A stretch of 64,000 bases of DNA. It comes from G963664835 sp963664835 (GTDB lineage Bacteria > Chloroflexota > UBA6077 > FW602-bin22 > JBCLEL01). This document shows, one piece after another, positions 8,792 through 18,668 of this stretch. The notes beneath the pieces were generated by a model. That model was given only the letters and a program-made list of their open reading frames with translations. It did not search any database and was not told where the DNA came from. The stretch covers positions 42,396-106,395 of the forward strand of contig CAXXUG010000027.1 in NCBI GenBank assembly GCA_963664835.2, written 5' to 3'. Numbering within the stretch: the first letter of the stretch is position 1; each line of letters begins with the position of its first letter. The position numbers were made by a program, and so were the translations under genes.

Positions 8792-9928
8792 TTGACGATT
8801 TCGTGGCGTCTCGCCCTCTGGATAATTCCGATTGGCCTGGCGATTTGGATCGGAATTACACTGCTGGACTGGCAGGAGCAGCTAAGATCGGGAATCGCCC
8901 AGCGGCAGCAAGTCGCGGTTACGGCCATCGCCATCGCTTCGGCTCCCACGGCTACAATAGCGCCGCCGTCAGCCGACTACGACCTCGAGCAGGTTGACGC
9001 GATGGTCCAAGCCGGCGACCTAGGCGGTGCCCTGTTGAGGCTCGAGCGAGTAAGTGAGCTGCATCCGAACGACGTACGCATCTATCTCGCCTGGACCAAG
9101 GCGCTGATAATCTGGGGCAACGCTCCCATGGCATTGGAGAAGGCCAGACGAGCCGCCGAGATAGCGCCTGATAGCGCCGACGCGCTGGCGCTCGTCTGTC
9201 TGGCGCAAGATTGGAACAATCGGTACCAGGAAGCGCTGAAGTTCTGTGAGCAGGCGCTACAGATTGATCCCAACAATGCGCTCGCCCACGCATCGTTGGC
9301 GGAAACGTTGGCAGACTTGGGCCGTGGCGAGGAGGCCTTGGCGGCGGGCAAGAAGGCGATCGAGCTCCTGCCGGAAGGCGCCGACTCCCATCGGGCCTAC
9401 GGCTACGCGCTGGAGGCACTTGCGCGTTTCAGAGACGCGGAGAAGGCTTATCAACGGGCGGTGGAACTGCAGCCGGGCTCTCTCCACTATCGAATTACCC
9501 TAGCCCGACTGTACCGAAGAACGGGTGACGAGGACAAGTCTCTTCAAGAGTTGGAGCAACTTGCCGAGCAGTTCCCAGCAAACCCTCAACCGTTCTATGA
9601 AATCGGACTGGTCCACTATCACGCCAAGAGATACGACCAAGCGATCGCTTATTTCGAAGAAGCCGCACAACTAGACCCAGACCGGGCCGCCTCATACGTC
9701 CGCCTCGGTTGGAGCCACTATCTGAAAGCGAGCTATGAGCCGGCCGTGGATGCATTCGAGCGCGCCACCGCACTTGATCCGGAGCGAGCCGACGCTTGGA
9801 CTGGTCTCGGATGGGCATACTTCGAACTGAGGAAGAGGCCGGAGGCCCGTGACGCCTTCGACCGGGCCCTCGAACTGGAGCCCGGCAACGGCGAGGCCTT
9901 ACGAGGCATCGCAACGTTAGGCGGTTGA
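8792..9928 (+). CDS. Membrane-anchored tetratricopeptide repeat protein
   Basis: This 378-residue protein has one N-terminal membrane helix (about residues 5-25), an Ala/Thr/Pro-rich linker, then about eight TPR units from residue 50 to the end, with the usual W/L-G-Y-A-F-A-P pattern (for example ALALVCLAQDW, ALAHASLAETLADLG). It is likely an extracytoplasmic scaffold for protein-protein interaction. The start is TTG at 8792 with GGAG 6 bases upstream. It overlaps the in-frame TTG of the next gene in a TTGA arrangement, so coupling with the VanW lipoprotein is likely. Confidence 0.82.
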   Translation: MTISWRLALWIIPIGLAIWIGITLLDWQEQLRSGIAQRQQVAVTAIAIASAPTATIAPPSADYDLEQVDAMVQAGDLGGALLRLERVSELHPNDVRIYLAWTKALIIWGNAPMALEKARRAAEIAPDSADALALVCLAQDWNNRYQEALKFCEQALQIDPNNALAHASLAETLADLGRGEEALAAGKKAIELLPEGADSHRAYGYALEALARFRDAEKAYQRAVELQPGSLHYRITLARLYRRTGDEDKSLQELEQLAEQFPANPQPFYEIGLVHYHAKRYDQAIAYFEEAAQLDPDRAASYVRLGWSHYLKASYEPAVDAFERATALDPERADAWTGLGWAYFELRKRPEARDAFDRALELEPGNGEALRGIATLGG

Positions 9929-9960
9929 TAGACCTCAGCGCCAAGCGCGTTTGCCGAAAC

Positions 9961-11364
9961 ATGATCATTGGATTCAAGGCGCAACTCGCGGCAAGGCTCC
10001 TCCCAATCGCGGCACTGCTATCCATCCTTGCCGCCGCCTGCACGCAGCCGGCGGAACCATTACCGGTGGCCCCATTGCCAACTGCCACGCCGCTGCCATC
10101 CCCTACCCAGGCGTCCGCAGCTATAGCGTTACCGTCGCCGACGCCGGTTGTACCAACTGCCGCACCTCCGGAAGAATCGCCTATCGCCGCGGAGCCTGCC
10201 GGCGCAACTGAGTCCCCCGCGACAACGGTAGCGGCGCAGGCTTTAGATCCGAGTCTAGATTCGCCGGTCGTGAGAGAGCAGCCAGACAATCTGGTCGATC
10301 TCAAGGATATGTTGAGCAGGGCGGTGACCTCCTACGCCGGCTCTTCTCCGCCGCGCGGGCACAACATCAGGCTGGCCGCATCCAAGCTGAACGGCCTCTG
10401 GGTCGCGCCTGGCGGGATCCTCTCGTTCAACCAAGAGATTGGCTCCACCACCCCGGACGCCGGTTTCCAGCACGGTTACGGAATCGCCTTGAAGGATGGC
10501 AAGGTGGACCCGGTCGCCGGCGGCGTTACACAGGTTGCCTCGACGCTGTTCCAGGCGGTCTATTGGTCGGGCCTGGAGATAGTAGAGAGGTGGCCGCACG
10601 TGCACTGGGACCAGCGCTACGGCGAGCCCCCGTCCGGGTCTCTGGGTTTGGACGCGGCGGTCGACGACCCGACCATAGATTTCAAGTTCCGCAACACCAG
10701 CGGGTATTGGATTCGCATTCAGGCGGAGGCCGGCGATACCGCCGTCGCATTCACAATCTACGGACTCGACCCGGGATGGCAGGTCAAGTCGGCTGAGCCC
10801 GTGGTCACGAATGTACTGATAAAGAGTGAAGAGCTGGAGCGCCTGGAGGACCCTGAACTGACGGCAGGCGAGGAGTTTCAGATCGGCCGAGCCGAGAACG
10901 GATTCGACCTGAAGATTGTCCGAGAAGTGATCGGCAAGGACGGGAGAGTATTGGAGAACGATCATCTCGTCAGCCGCTATCTGCCGGTGGGCAACGTACT
11001 GCTGGTTGGGACAAAAGACGCAACTCCGGCGCCAACTGAGACTCCTGTCGCAACCGAGACTCCGATCGCTACCGCGACTCCAACCGAGCCTACACCAACA
11101 CCCGGCTTCGAACCCGGTAGCTACAGGCTCGAGGACGGCCGGATCAGAGTGCCGGATCTGGTCGGATTGCCGGAGAACGAAGCGCAGGCGCGAATCGCCG
11201 CGGTTGGCCTGATGACCACCTACGTAAACTACCAGGGACGCGATGACGTGCCGGAGGATATCCTTGAAAGGGTCCCCGTGGGCCACACATTGAGCCAGAC
11301 GCCGGCGACTGGAGAGATCCTCCCACCAGGGGCCAAGGTCTATATAGCGGTTCGGAAAGAGTAG
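9961..11364 (+). CDS. VanW-family lipoprotein with C-terminal PASTA domain
   Basis: This is a predicted lipoprotein: a positively charged N-terminus, a hydrophobic stretch and the lipobox LAAAC near residue 26. A Pro/Thr-rich linker leads to a VanW domain (about 95-270, with GGILSFNQEIG and GGVTQVASTLFQAVYW), a second Thr/Pro linker, and a C-terminal PASTA domain (VPDLVGLPENEAQARI). PASTA domains bind muropeptides or beta-lactams, so a role at the cell wall or envelope is inferred. ATG at 9961 is preferred because it gives a clean signal peptide. An upstream TTG at 9925, overlapping the TPR stop, is the alternative. Confidence 0.85.
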   Translation: MIIGFKAQLAARLLPIAALLSILAAACTQPAEPLPVAPLPTATPLPSPTQASAAIALPSPTPVVPTAAPPEESPIAAEPAGATESPATTVAAQALDPSLDSPVVREQPDNLVDLKDMLSRAVTSYAGSSPPRGHNIRLAASKLNGLWVAPGGILSFNQEIGSTTPDAGFQHGYGIALKDGKVDPVAGGVTQVASTLFQAVYWSGLEIVERWPHVHWDQRYGEPPSGSLGLDAAVDDPTIDFKFRNTSGYWIRIQAEAGDTAVAFTIYGLDPGWQVKSAEPVVTNVLIKSEELERLEDPELTAGEEFQIGRAENGFDLKIVREVIGKDGRVLENDHLVSRYLPVGNVLLVGTKDATPAPTETPVATETPIATATPTEPTPTPGFEPGSYRLEDGRIRVPDLVGLPENEAQARIAAVGLMTTYVNYQGRDDVPEDILERVPVGHTLSQTPATGEILPPGAKVYIAVRKE

Positions 11365-11532
11365 CCGGGCTCAGGTTGACGAAGTTCAAAAGGCATGCAG
11401 TTGCCAACACAAGCAATGATCGACTGCACTCAAGGTCATCCTAAAGTAAAATCGCATGAGACTCAGCCGGCAAGGGCCGAGGCAGACGCCGGTTCAGGTT
11501 AGATCAGCGCGAGAAGGAAGGACGCAGGTCCG

Positions 11533-12825
11533 ATGTTGGATATCAAGCTAGTCAGACAACAACCCGAGCGATTGAAGCGCGCGCTCTCGAAACGGGGTCT
11601 GTCCGTCGACGTTGAGGAGCTCATAGAACAGGACGAGCGACGGAGGTCGCTGATACGCAGAGTCGACGAACTGAGAGCCGAGCGCAAAAGGAAGTCGTCC
11701 GAAATCTTCGCGCTCGGCAAGCAGGGTGTCCCAACAGAGCCTCTGAAGGAAGAAGCGAGGAGACTGGCATCGGAAATCAAGGACGCTGAAGCGGAGATGT
11801 CCGACGCCGACGCCAGGACTAGAGAGCTCCTGGACGCGCTGCCCAACGCGCCGGACGAGGACGTGCCGGCCGGCGGGAAGGAAAGCAACAGGGTAATCAG
11901 AGAATGGGGGGACAAACCCTCATTTCATTTCGACAGCCGGGACCATGTCGAACTCGCTGAGAGCCTGACGCTGATCGACTACCGCCGCGGCACCAAGCTT
12001 GGAGGCAGCGGGTTCTGGATGTACCGCGGACGCGGCGCCCTGATGGAGTGGGGATTGCTGAACTACTTTGTCGAACAGCATGTCCGTGACGGGTACGAGT
12101 TCATTCTGCCGCCGCACATTCTGAACTATCAGTGCGGATATACGGCCGGCCAGTTTCCCAAGTTCACCGACGACGTGTTCCTGGTCGAGGACAGATCCGG
12201 CGGCAACCCGCAATTCTTGCTGCCAACCTCTGAGACCGCGCTCGTAAACGTCCATCGAGACGAGATTCTTCTGGAAAGCGACCTGCCCAAGAAGTATTTT
12301 TCGTTCACCCCCTGCTACAGAAGAGAGATTGGCAGCTACAGATCCGAGGAGAGGGGAACCATCCGGGGTCATCAGTTCAACAAGGTCGAAATGTTCCAGT
12401 TCACCGCCCCGGAGGAATCTGACGCTGCGCTTGCCGAGCTCCTGGGAAAGGCCGAACAGTTGGTTCAAGGGTTGGGACTGCACTACCAGGTTTCGATGCT
12501 GGCGGCGCAAGACATCAGCGCGGCGATGGCGAAGACCTTCGACGTCGAGGTTTGGATGCCGAGCATGGAGACCTACCGCGAGGTTAGCTCCGTATCTAAC
12601 GCCCGCGACTACCAGGCGAGACGAGGAAGCGTCCGGTACCGGAAGAAGGACGCGAAGGGAACCTCATTTGTTCACACCCTTAATGCCTCGGGATTAGCAA
12701 CCAGCAGGCTGATACCGGCAATAGCCGAACAGTTCCAGCAGAGCGACGGAAGCGTGATAGTCCCTGAAGTCCTGAGAAAATGGGTAGGTTGCGAGGTCCT
12801 GCGGTCCGAGGAACAGCCTCTGTAA
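11533..12825 (+). CDS. serS: Seryl-tRNA synthetase
   Basis: This class II seryl-tRNA synthetase has 430 residues, the normal length. It charges tRNA-Ser with serine using ATP. The N-terminal coiled-coil tRNA-binding arm (about 1-110) precedes the catalytic core with TSETALVN, motif 2 (FTPCYRREIGSYRSEERG) and motif 3 (NASGLATSRLIPAIAE). The motif 3 wording is slightly divergent from the common NGSGLAVGR form. It begins at ATG with a GGAAGGA-like ribosome site upstream. It stands alone between the VanW lipoprotein and the converging ABC exporter genes. Confidence 0.95.
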   Translation: MLDIKLVRQQPERLKRALSKRGLSVDVEELIEQDERRRSLIRRVDELRAERKRKSSEIFALGKQGVPTEPLKEEARRLASEIKDAEAEMSDADARTRELLDALPNAPDEDVPAGGKESNRVIREWGDKPSFHFDSRDHVELAESLTLIDYRRGTKLGGSGFWMYRGRGALMEWGLLNYFVEQHVRDGYEFILPPHILNYQCGYTAGQFPKFTDDVFLVEDRSGGNPQFLLPTSETALVNVHRDEILLESDLPKKYFSFTPCYRREIGSYRSEERGTIRGHQFNKVEMFQFTAPEESDAALAELLGKAEQLVQGLGLHYQVSMLAAQDISAAMAKTFDVEVWMPSMETYREVSSVSNARDYQARRGSVRYRKKDAKGTSFVHTLNASGLATSRLIPAIAEQFQQSDGSVIVPEVLRKWVGCEVLRSEEQPL

Positions 12826-12878
12826 GTGAGCTATCGAGCGACGACCGATAGGGCGCTGGCCCCGGTTGGACACCCAGC

Positions 12879-14723
12879 CTAGCGGTATCGCCCGGCTTGC
12901 ATCTCGTACAGTTCGGCGTAGCGGCCGGCCAATTCGACAAGCTCGTCGTGGCTGCCGGCTTCGATTATCCGTCCAGCGTCCAGCACCAGTATCTGGTCGG
13001 CCATGCGGACTGTTGAGAACCGGTGGCTGATCAACAGCGCGGTCCTGCCGACCACGATCTCCCGAAACCGCTGAAAAAGCTCGTACTCGGCCTCGGCGTC
13101 AAGCGCGGCGGTCGGCTCGTCCAGAATCACAAGTCCGGCGTCTCGGACGAAACCGCGGGCAAGTCCCACTTTCTGCCACTCGCCGCCGGATAGCTCGACG
13201 CCACCCTGGAACCGACGTGTGAGCTGGGTATCGTAGCCGGCCGGCAGTCTGGCCGCAATCTCGTCCGCGCCGGCCCAGTTTGCCGCCTCTTCGATCCGGC
13301 TCGACATCTGGCCCGGTGCCGCCGCACCGACGGCGATGTTCTCGCCGAATGTCAACGCGAACTGAGCGAAGTCCTGGTAGACGACGGCGATGCCTTGCCT
13401 CAGGGAATCTAGATCGAACTCGGCTAGAGGAACGCCGTTGAGAAGTATCTGGCCGTCGTTGGGATCGTACATGCGCGTCAGCAGCTTGACCAGCGTGCTC
13501 TTGCCGGCGCCATTCGCTCCGACGACAGCGGTGACGGTGCCGGCCGGCATTCGTGCATTAACGCTGGTCAGCACGGGTCGTTCGCTGTTGGGATAGGTGA
13601 AACTCAGGTCGCGCAGCTCGAGGTCGTAGCTACCGGCGGCGGGGGCCGTGCGAGCTTCTTCGGGACGAGCCAGCTTGATCGCCGGCCGGGCATCATCAGC
13701 GAAGCCGAAGAGCGCGCGCAAACGCAGATAGGTTTCGTGGAAATAATTGCTCGAACTAACCAACCAATCGAACTGGGATTGAACCTGTATTACGGCATTG
13801 ACGTAGAGGGCTACGTCGCCGAGCGTGAGTCGGCCGGCGCCGGCCTGGGTTGCGACGTACCAGAATCCGCCGGCCAGCGCCAACGCGGAGATACCGCTGA
13901 ACAACGCTGACTTATAGAGATGTACGAGACGTAGGGTGGTAACGTCGGCCAGAACTAGGGCGCTTCGCTGGCGAAATCTGCCGAGGAAAAAGTCGCCCAA
14001 GCCGAATATGCGCACCTCTTTCGCCGCGTCGGACTGTGTAGACACTTGAGTGCAATAGGCCATCTCGCGCATCGCCCGTGTACGGCTTTGTATTGCCGCC
14101 CACAAATCGATGTTGTGCCGGCGCCGGGCCATCAGGGTAAGGACGCCGCTCGCCCCAAGCGCCAGCGGGATCACCGGATGCAGGCCGATGAGCAGGACCA
14201 ACATCCCGGCCAAGGTCAGTAGCCTTCCCGGCCACGACTGCAAGTAGGCGAACAGTCGTGGCGGCCAGTAGGCATTCTCTTGCAGTAGCTGGACTTCGTC
14301 CCGGCACGTCGGTTGTTCGATGTGGTCAAGGTCGACCAGCCTGGCGGAGTTGTCGATCAGAGAGTAATCGACTTCCGCGACTGCCCGTGCCTCGAGCCAG
14401 GCGGTAAGGGATCTTTGTATCGGCACGGCGGCGGCCGGGACGAGCAGCGTTAGCGCATAAAGGAAGGCGAAAGTGAAGGCTGCGGTTGCCGCTTGGTCAG
14501 CGAGGCTGTCGACTACGTATTTTGCCAAGAGCACCTGGGCGACCGGAGTGGCGGTAGTAACCGCGCCAATTATCAGGAAAAGTACCGACGCCAGCGGCGC
14601 CGGTTTAATCACCAATGCGAGGCCGCGCCGAAATACAGAAAGATCACGAACTAAAACACGCACGAATCCTGCTATGCCGTCATATCTAGCCTGCAGGTCT
14701 TGTGAGAATCCTGAAATTCTCAT
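12879..14723 (-). CDS. ABC exporter half-transporter, copy A, second gene
   Basis: This 614-residue fused exporter has a membrane domain (about 30-345) and an ATPase domain with Walker A GANGAGKST, signature ELSGGEWQK, Walker B LVILDEPTAALD and switch ISHRFSTV. The GGEWQK signature resembles that of peptide or lantibiotic exporters of the NisT type. It overlaps the upstream 618-residue half-transporter by 4 bases (ATGA), so the two form a co-translated heterodimer. It is a paralogue of the gene at 16824-18668: the ATPase domains are almost identical, while the membrane domains are clearly diverged. Substrate unknown. Confidence 0.9.
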   Translation of the reverse strand: MRISGFSQDLQARYDGIAGFVRVLVRDLSVFRRGLALVIKPAPLASVLFLIIGAVTTATPVAQVLLAKYVVDSLADQAATAAFTFAFLYALTLLVPAAAVPIQRSLTAWLEARAVAEVDYSLIDNSARLVDLDHIEQPTCRDEVQLLQENAYWPPRLFAYLQSWPGRLLTLAGMLVLLIGLHPVIPLALGASGVLTLMARRRHNIDLWAAIQSRTRAMREMAYCTQVSTQSDAAKEVRIFGLGDFFLGRFRQRSALVLADVTTLRLVHLYKSALFSGISALALAGGFWYVATQAGAGRLTLGDVALYVNAVIQVQSQFDWLVSSSNYFHETYLRLRALFGFADDARPAIKLARPEEARTAPAAGSYDLELRDLSFTYPNSERPVLTSVNARMPAGTVTAVVGANGAGKSTLVKLLTRMYDPNDGQILLNGVPLAEFDLDSLRQGIAVVYQDFAQFALTFGENIAVGAAAPGQMSSRIEEAANWAGADEIAARLPAGYDTQLTRRFQGGVELSGGEWQKVGLARGFVRDAGLVILDEPTAALDAEAEYELFQRFREIVVGRTALLISHRFSTVRMADQILVLDAGRIIEAGSHDELVELAGRYAELYEMQAGRYR

Positions 14724-16576
14724 TGGGCCTCACCATTCAAGTAGCTCGCTGATTGCAAGCCGTACAAATGAGCATATTGACCGTCCAACGCCATGAGTTG
14801 AGAATGGCTGCCCTCTTTCTGGATTCGGCCATCGGCCAAATAGATGATCCGGTCCGCCATTCGGACGGTCGAGAAGCGGTGGCTGATCAGTACGGTAGTG
14901 CGGTCGCGGGTGAGGCGGTGAAAGCGGAGGTGGATTTCATACTCGGTCTGGACATCCAGGTTTGCGGTCGGCTCATCGAGAACAAGCAGTTGACTATCGC
15001 GCATGAACGCTCGGGCGAGCGCCAGTTTCTGCCACTCGCCGCCGGATAGCTCTCGTCCGCCGAACTCCCGACCAATCCAGGTATCCACTCCCTCCGGCAA
15101 GTTCTCGATTAGGTCGACGGCGCCGGCTTTGGATGCGGCTGTCATGATCCGTTCCGAGTCTTCCATCGCAGTGACTTCGCCGAGACCAATGTTCTCGCCG
15201 GCGGTCAACTCGAAGCGTACGAAGTCCTGGAAAATAGCGCCGATCTCGCGGCGGAGGTCTTCGAGGTCGTATTCACGCAGATCGACCCCATCGAGCAGGA
15301 TTCGTCCGGCCGATGGATCGTATAGGCGCAGCAGCAGCTTGACGATTGTGGTCTTGCCGGCGCCGTTGCGTCCCACTAAAGCCAGGCTTTCGCCCCTTTG
15401 GATGGAGAATGACAGGTCGCGAAGAACTGGCCTTGGATTTCCCGGGTAGGAAAAGGACACCTTCTCGAAAACAATGCCTGACCGGATTGGTTTCGGCGCA
15501 GGAGCCGGATTCTCCGGAACCGCCAGGTCTGGGGGCGTTTCTAACACTCGGTAAAGGCTGGGCAGGAAAATGAACGATAGGGTTGACAGGAAACCAACGT
15601 CGAAACCGAGCATTGGCAATGTGGCCTGGAAAAGCGCGGCTGCTCCACCGTAGAGCACCAAATCGCCAATGGAGCCATCACCGTTGACGATAAGCCAAAC
15701 GACGTACAGGTAGACCGCGCCGGCGCCGAGGGCAGAGAGCACGCTCGCCAGCGTCATTGATATCGCCAGCCGGCGCCTCAAACGTTCGAGCGACCCCATC
15801 GTTCGCTCGAAAATCTCGCCGTAACGTCTGCGGAAGAACGAGGCCAAGCCGTAGAGCCGAACGTCTTTGGCTGGTTCCGGCGTAAGCAACATGTCCCTGC
15901 TGTACTGGAGCCGGCGGGACTCCGGCGTCTGAACATATAGGTGGCTGCCGGTCCGTTGTTGGTAGACGTGGGCACGCGCGATCGATGGAAGAGACGCGAG
16001 AATGAGGAGAACCGGCGCCAATGGGCTAAGTGTGGCCAACACGAAGAGCAGACCAAGCGAGGTGAACACCGATAGCGCAAATCGGGAGCCAAAGCGAAGA
16101 ATGTCGAGACCTCCGCGCGCTGCGCGTTCGCGCGCCACGTTCAGGTCATCAGCGAAGGCCGGGTCCTCGAAGCGGGCCAGTCCCCGCCAACGGTTAGCGG
16201 CAATGATGATCTGTTCGCCGATATAGGCATTCAGCCGCTCCCCAACTACAGTCTGGAAGGTGCTCTGGAAAGGCTGAATCAGGTGGCTGCCGGCGATCAC
16301 CAACGCGGCTAGCAAGATCCAGGCCAGAAGAGGCAGCTGTGCGATCAACGGGTCGACGGTACCGGCCAGACCCATATCGAGGGCGGCGCGGTCGATCACG
16401 GCACGCGACAGGTAGAGCGTTAAAGGCGCCAGGGCTGCGGAAAACACCGTCAACGTAAGGATTCCGGCGACCAGTACGGGACTCGCTCGCCGAGCAAGCC
16501 GTATCGCCAGCCAGGATACCTTGCCGGCGCCTTGCAAGAGCTCAGCTAGTGGCTTTTCCTTGTAGATCTCACGCAA
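14720..16576 (-). CDS. ABC exporter half-transporter, copy A, first gene
   Basis: This 618-residue half-transporter is the first gene of the copy A operon. The membrane domain spans about 20-340. The ATPase domain has Walker A GRNGAGKTT, signature ELSGGEWQK, Walker B LLVLDEPTANLD and switch ISHRFSTV. Both ATP sites of this heterodimer appear catalytically competent, in contrast to the 1637-5247 pair. The start is TTG at 16576. Its paralogue is 18665-20521, and the N-terminal YKEKPLAELL segment is shared by both. Confidence 0.9.
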   Translation of the reverse strand: MREIYKEKPLAELLQGAGKVSWLAIRLARRASPVLVAGILTLTVFSAALAPLTLYLSRAVIDRAALDMGLAGTVDPLIAQLPLLAWILLAALVIAGSHLIQPFQSTFQTVVGERLNAYIGEQIIIAANRWRGLARFEDPAFADDLNVARERAARGGLDILRFGSRFALSVFTSLGLLFVLATLSPLAPVLLILASLPSIARAHVYQQRTGSHLYVQTPESRRLQYSRDMLLTPEPAKDVRLYGLASFFRRRYGEIFERTMGSLERLRRRLAISMTLASVLSALGAGAVYLYVVWLIVNGDGSIGDLVLYGGAAALFQATLPMLGFDVGFLSTLSFIFLPSLYRVLETPPDLAVPENPAPAPKPIRSGIVFEKVSFSYPGNPRPVLRDLSFSIQRGESLALVGRNGAGKTTIVKLLLRLYDPSAGRILLDGVDLREYDLEDLRREIGAIFQDFVRFELTAGENIGLGEVTAMEDSERIMTAASKAGAVDLIENLPEGVDTWIGREFGGRELSGGEWQKLALARAFMRDSQLLVLDEPTANLDVQTEYEIHLRFHRLTRDRTTVLISHRFSTVRMADRIIYLADGRIQKEGSHSQLMALDGQYAHLYGLQSASYLNGEAQ

Positions 16577-16823
16577 TGCTGTTGGCTCGATTCACCCCGA
16601 CTACCGCGAGCTCGGACGAGACGGCTCGTTGTGACTGCAACAGGGCAATTGGTTGGTGACAACAGTTGTGGGGAAGTGTTCGCTGCACCGGATGCGCCAT
16701 GCTATAGGAGTAGCGAGGTGCCCGCTAGATTAAATCCAGCCCAGTAGACCGAATCTGGTCGTGAAGACTTGGTCGAAGCCGGCTGGCAACGACTGATCCG
16801 GAACGATGCGGTCAGTAACCGGC
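16577..16823. other. Gap between duplicated ABC operons
   Basis: This 247-base gap lies between the end of copy B and the start of copy A. It should hold the copy A promoter. No clear TTGACA/TATAAT pair or terminator was found by eye. Confidence 0.35.
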
Positions 16824-18668
16824 TTATCTATAACGCCCGGCCTGCATCTCATACAGCTCGGCGTAACGGCCGCCCAACTCGACAAGCTCATCGTGGCTGC
16901 CGGCCTCGATGATCCGCCCGTCGTCAAGCACCAATATCTGGTCGGCCATGCGGACGGTTGAGAACCGGTGGCTGATGATCAACGCGGTCCTGCCTACCAC
17001 AATCTCCCGAAACCGCTGAAAAAGCTCGTACTCGGCCTCGGCGTCGAGCGCGGCGGTGGGCTCGTCCAGGATCACCAGGCCGGCGTCTCGGACGAACCCG
17101 CGCGCCAGTCCCACTTTCTGCCACTCGCCGCCGGATAGCTCTACGCCACCCTCGAAGCGACGGGTGAGCTGGGTGTCGTAGCCGGCCGGCAGCCTGGCTG
17201 CGATTTCGTCCGCGCCGGCCCAGTGTGCCGCCTCTTCGATCCGGCTCGACATCTGGCCCGGCACCGCCGCACCGGCCGCGATGTTCTGGCCGAATGTCAG
17301 CGCGAATTGGGCAAAGTCCTGGTAGACGACGGCGATGCCTCGCCGCAGAGAATCGAGATCGTATTCGGCCAGCGGAATGCCGTTGAGCAGTATCTGGCCG
17401 TCCGTGGGATCGTACATACGCGTAAGCAGCTTGACCAGCGTGCTCTTACCGGCTCCATTCGCTCCGACGACAGCGGTGACGGTGCCGGCCGGCAGAGTCG
17501 TTCCGACTCCGTTCAGAACGGGGCGATCGCTGTTAGGGTAGGCGAAACTCAGGTCTCGCAGCTCGATATTGTACCGGCACGGGTCCGGTGGGCGGCGACC
17601 TTCCCCGGATCGGGCAAGATTGATCGCCGGCTTGGCGTCGTCAGCAAAAGCGAATAGCGCGCGCAACCTCAGATAGGTTTCGTGGATATAGTTGGTACCC
17701 TGCACCAGCAACTCGAACTGGAACTGGGCCTGTATTACGGCGTTGAGGTAGAGGGCGACGTCGCCGAGAGTTAGTCGGCCGGCGCCGGCCTCGGTTGCGA
17801 CGTACCAGAACCCGCCGGCCAGCGCCAACGCGGAGAGACCACCGAACAAAGCTGACGTACGAAGATGCACGAGATGCAGCCTGGTGGCGTCCTTCACCAC
17901 TGAGTTGCTGCGCTGGCGAAATCGGCGAATGAGGAAGTCGCCCAAGCCAAATATACGCACCTCTTTCGCGGCATCCGGCTGGGTTGCGAGTTCAAAACAA
18001 TAGTCTCTTTCCCTTTCCAACCGGTTGCGTTTCCGCACTGCCTCCCAAAAGAGAAGATTTTGATTGCGGCGGACCATCAAGCTAACTCCCCCGGTCAGAG
18101 CAAGCGTCAACGGGATGAGTGGATGAAGGCGAGCCAGCAGAACCAAGACTCCCAGCAGCGTCAGGAGCGCCACCGGCCAGTGCTGAACGTATTGGAAGAG
18201 CCGCGGCGCCCAAAATGCATTCTCTTGCAAAAGCCGTACTTCGTCCTGGTAGGCCGGACGCTCGACGCGGGCGAGGTCAACCAGTCTGGCGGATTTGCCG
18301 ATGAGCGCGTAATCGACTTCCGCGACCGCTCGAGGCTCAAGAGATGAAGTAATCGCCTCTTGGATACGCCTTGCGGCTGCCGGGACGATCAACGTGGACC
18401 CGTAAAGTATCGCGAACGTAACGGCCGCGGCTGCTGCCCGGTCGGCTATGCTGTCGACTACGAGCTTAGCTAGGAGAACCTGGGATGCTTGAACCAACGC
18501 GATAACGGCGCCAAGCGCGAGACAGACTAAGGACAGGAATGGCGCGGGTCGAGTCACCAAACCGAGACCGCGCCTCAGTATTAGAAGATCATCGACCAGC
18601 ACCCGCGCAAACCCGGCCACGGCGTCGTTGTGTGCTCGCCTGGCATGTTCGGATCGGTCGTTACTCAT
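16824..18668 (-). CDS. ABC exporter half-transporter, copy B, second gene
   Basis: This is the 614-residue counterpart of the gene at 12879, with the same motifs (GANGAGKST, ELSGGEWQK, LVILDEPTAALD). Over the last 220 residues the two copies differ at only about a dozen positions, whereas the membrane domains differ at roughly four positions in ten by eye. It overlaps the upstream gene by 4 bases. About 150 bases of unassigned DNA follow before the copy A promoter region. Confidence 0.9.
   Translation of the reverse strand: MSNDRSEHARRAHNDAVAGFARVLVDDLLILRRGLGLVTRPAPFLSLVCLALGAVIALVQASQVLLAKLVVDSIADRAAAAAVTFAILYGSTLIVPAAARRIQEAITSSLEPRAVAEVDYALIGKSARLVDLARVERPAYQDEVRLLQENAFWAPRLFQYVQHWPVALLTLLGVLVLLARLHPLIPLTLALTGGVSLMVRRNQNLLFWEAVRKRNRLERERDYCFELATQPDAAKEVRIFGLGDFLIRRFRQRSNSVVKDATRLHLVHLRTSALFGGLSALALAGGFWYVATEAGAGRLTLGDVALYLNAVIQAQFQFELLVQGTNYIHETYLRLRALFAFADDAKPAINLARSGEGRRPPDPCRYNIELRDLSFAYPNSDRPVLNGVGTTLPAGTVTAVVGANGAGKSTLVKLLTRMYDPTDGQILLNGIPLAEYDLDSLRRGIAVVYQDFAQFALTFGQNIAAGAAVPGQMSSRIEEAAHWAGADEIAARLPAGYDTQLTRRFEGGVELSGGEWQKVGLARGFVRDAGLVILDEPTAALDAEAEYELFQRFREIVVGRTALIISHRFSTVRMADQILVLDDGRIIEAGSHDELVELGGRYAELYEMQAGRYR

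Noticed and set aside
10255..11286. 343-residue antisense frame opposite the VanW lipoprotein
   Set aside because: High-GC shadow frame with no domain-like sequence; the plus strand has clear VanW and PASTA domains.
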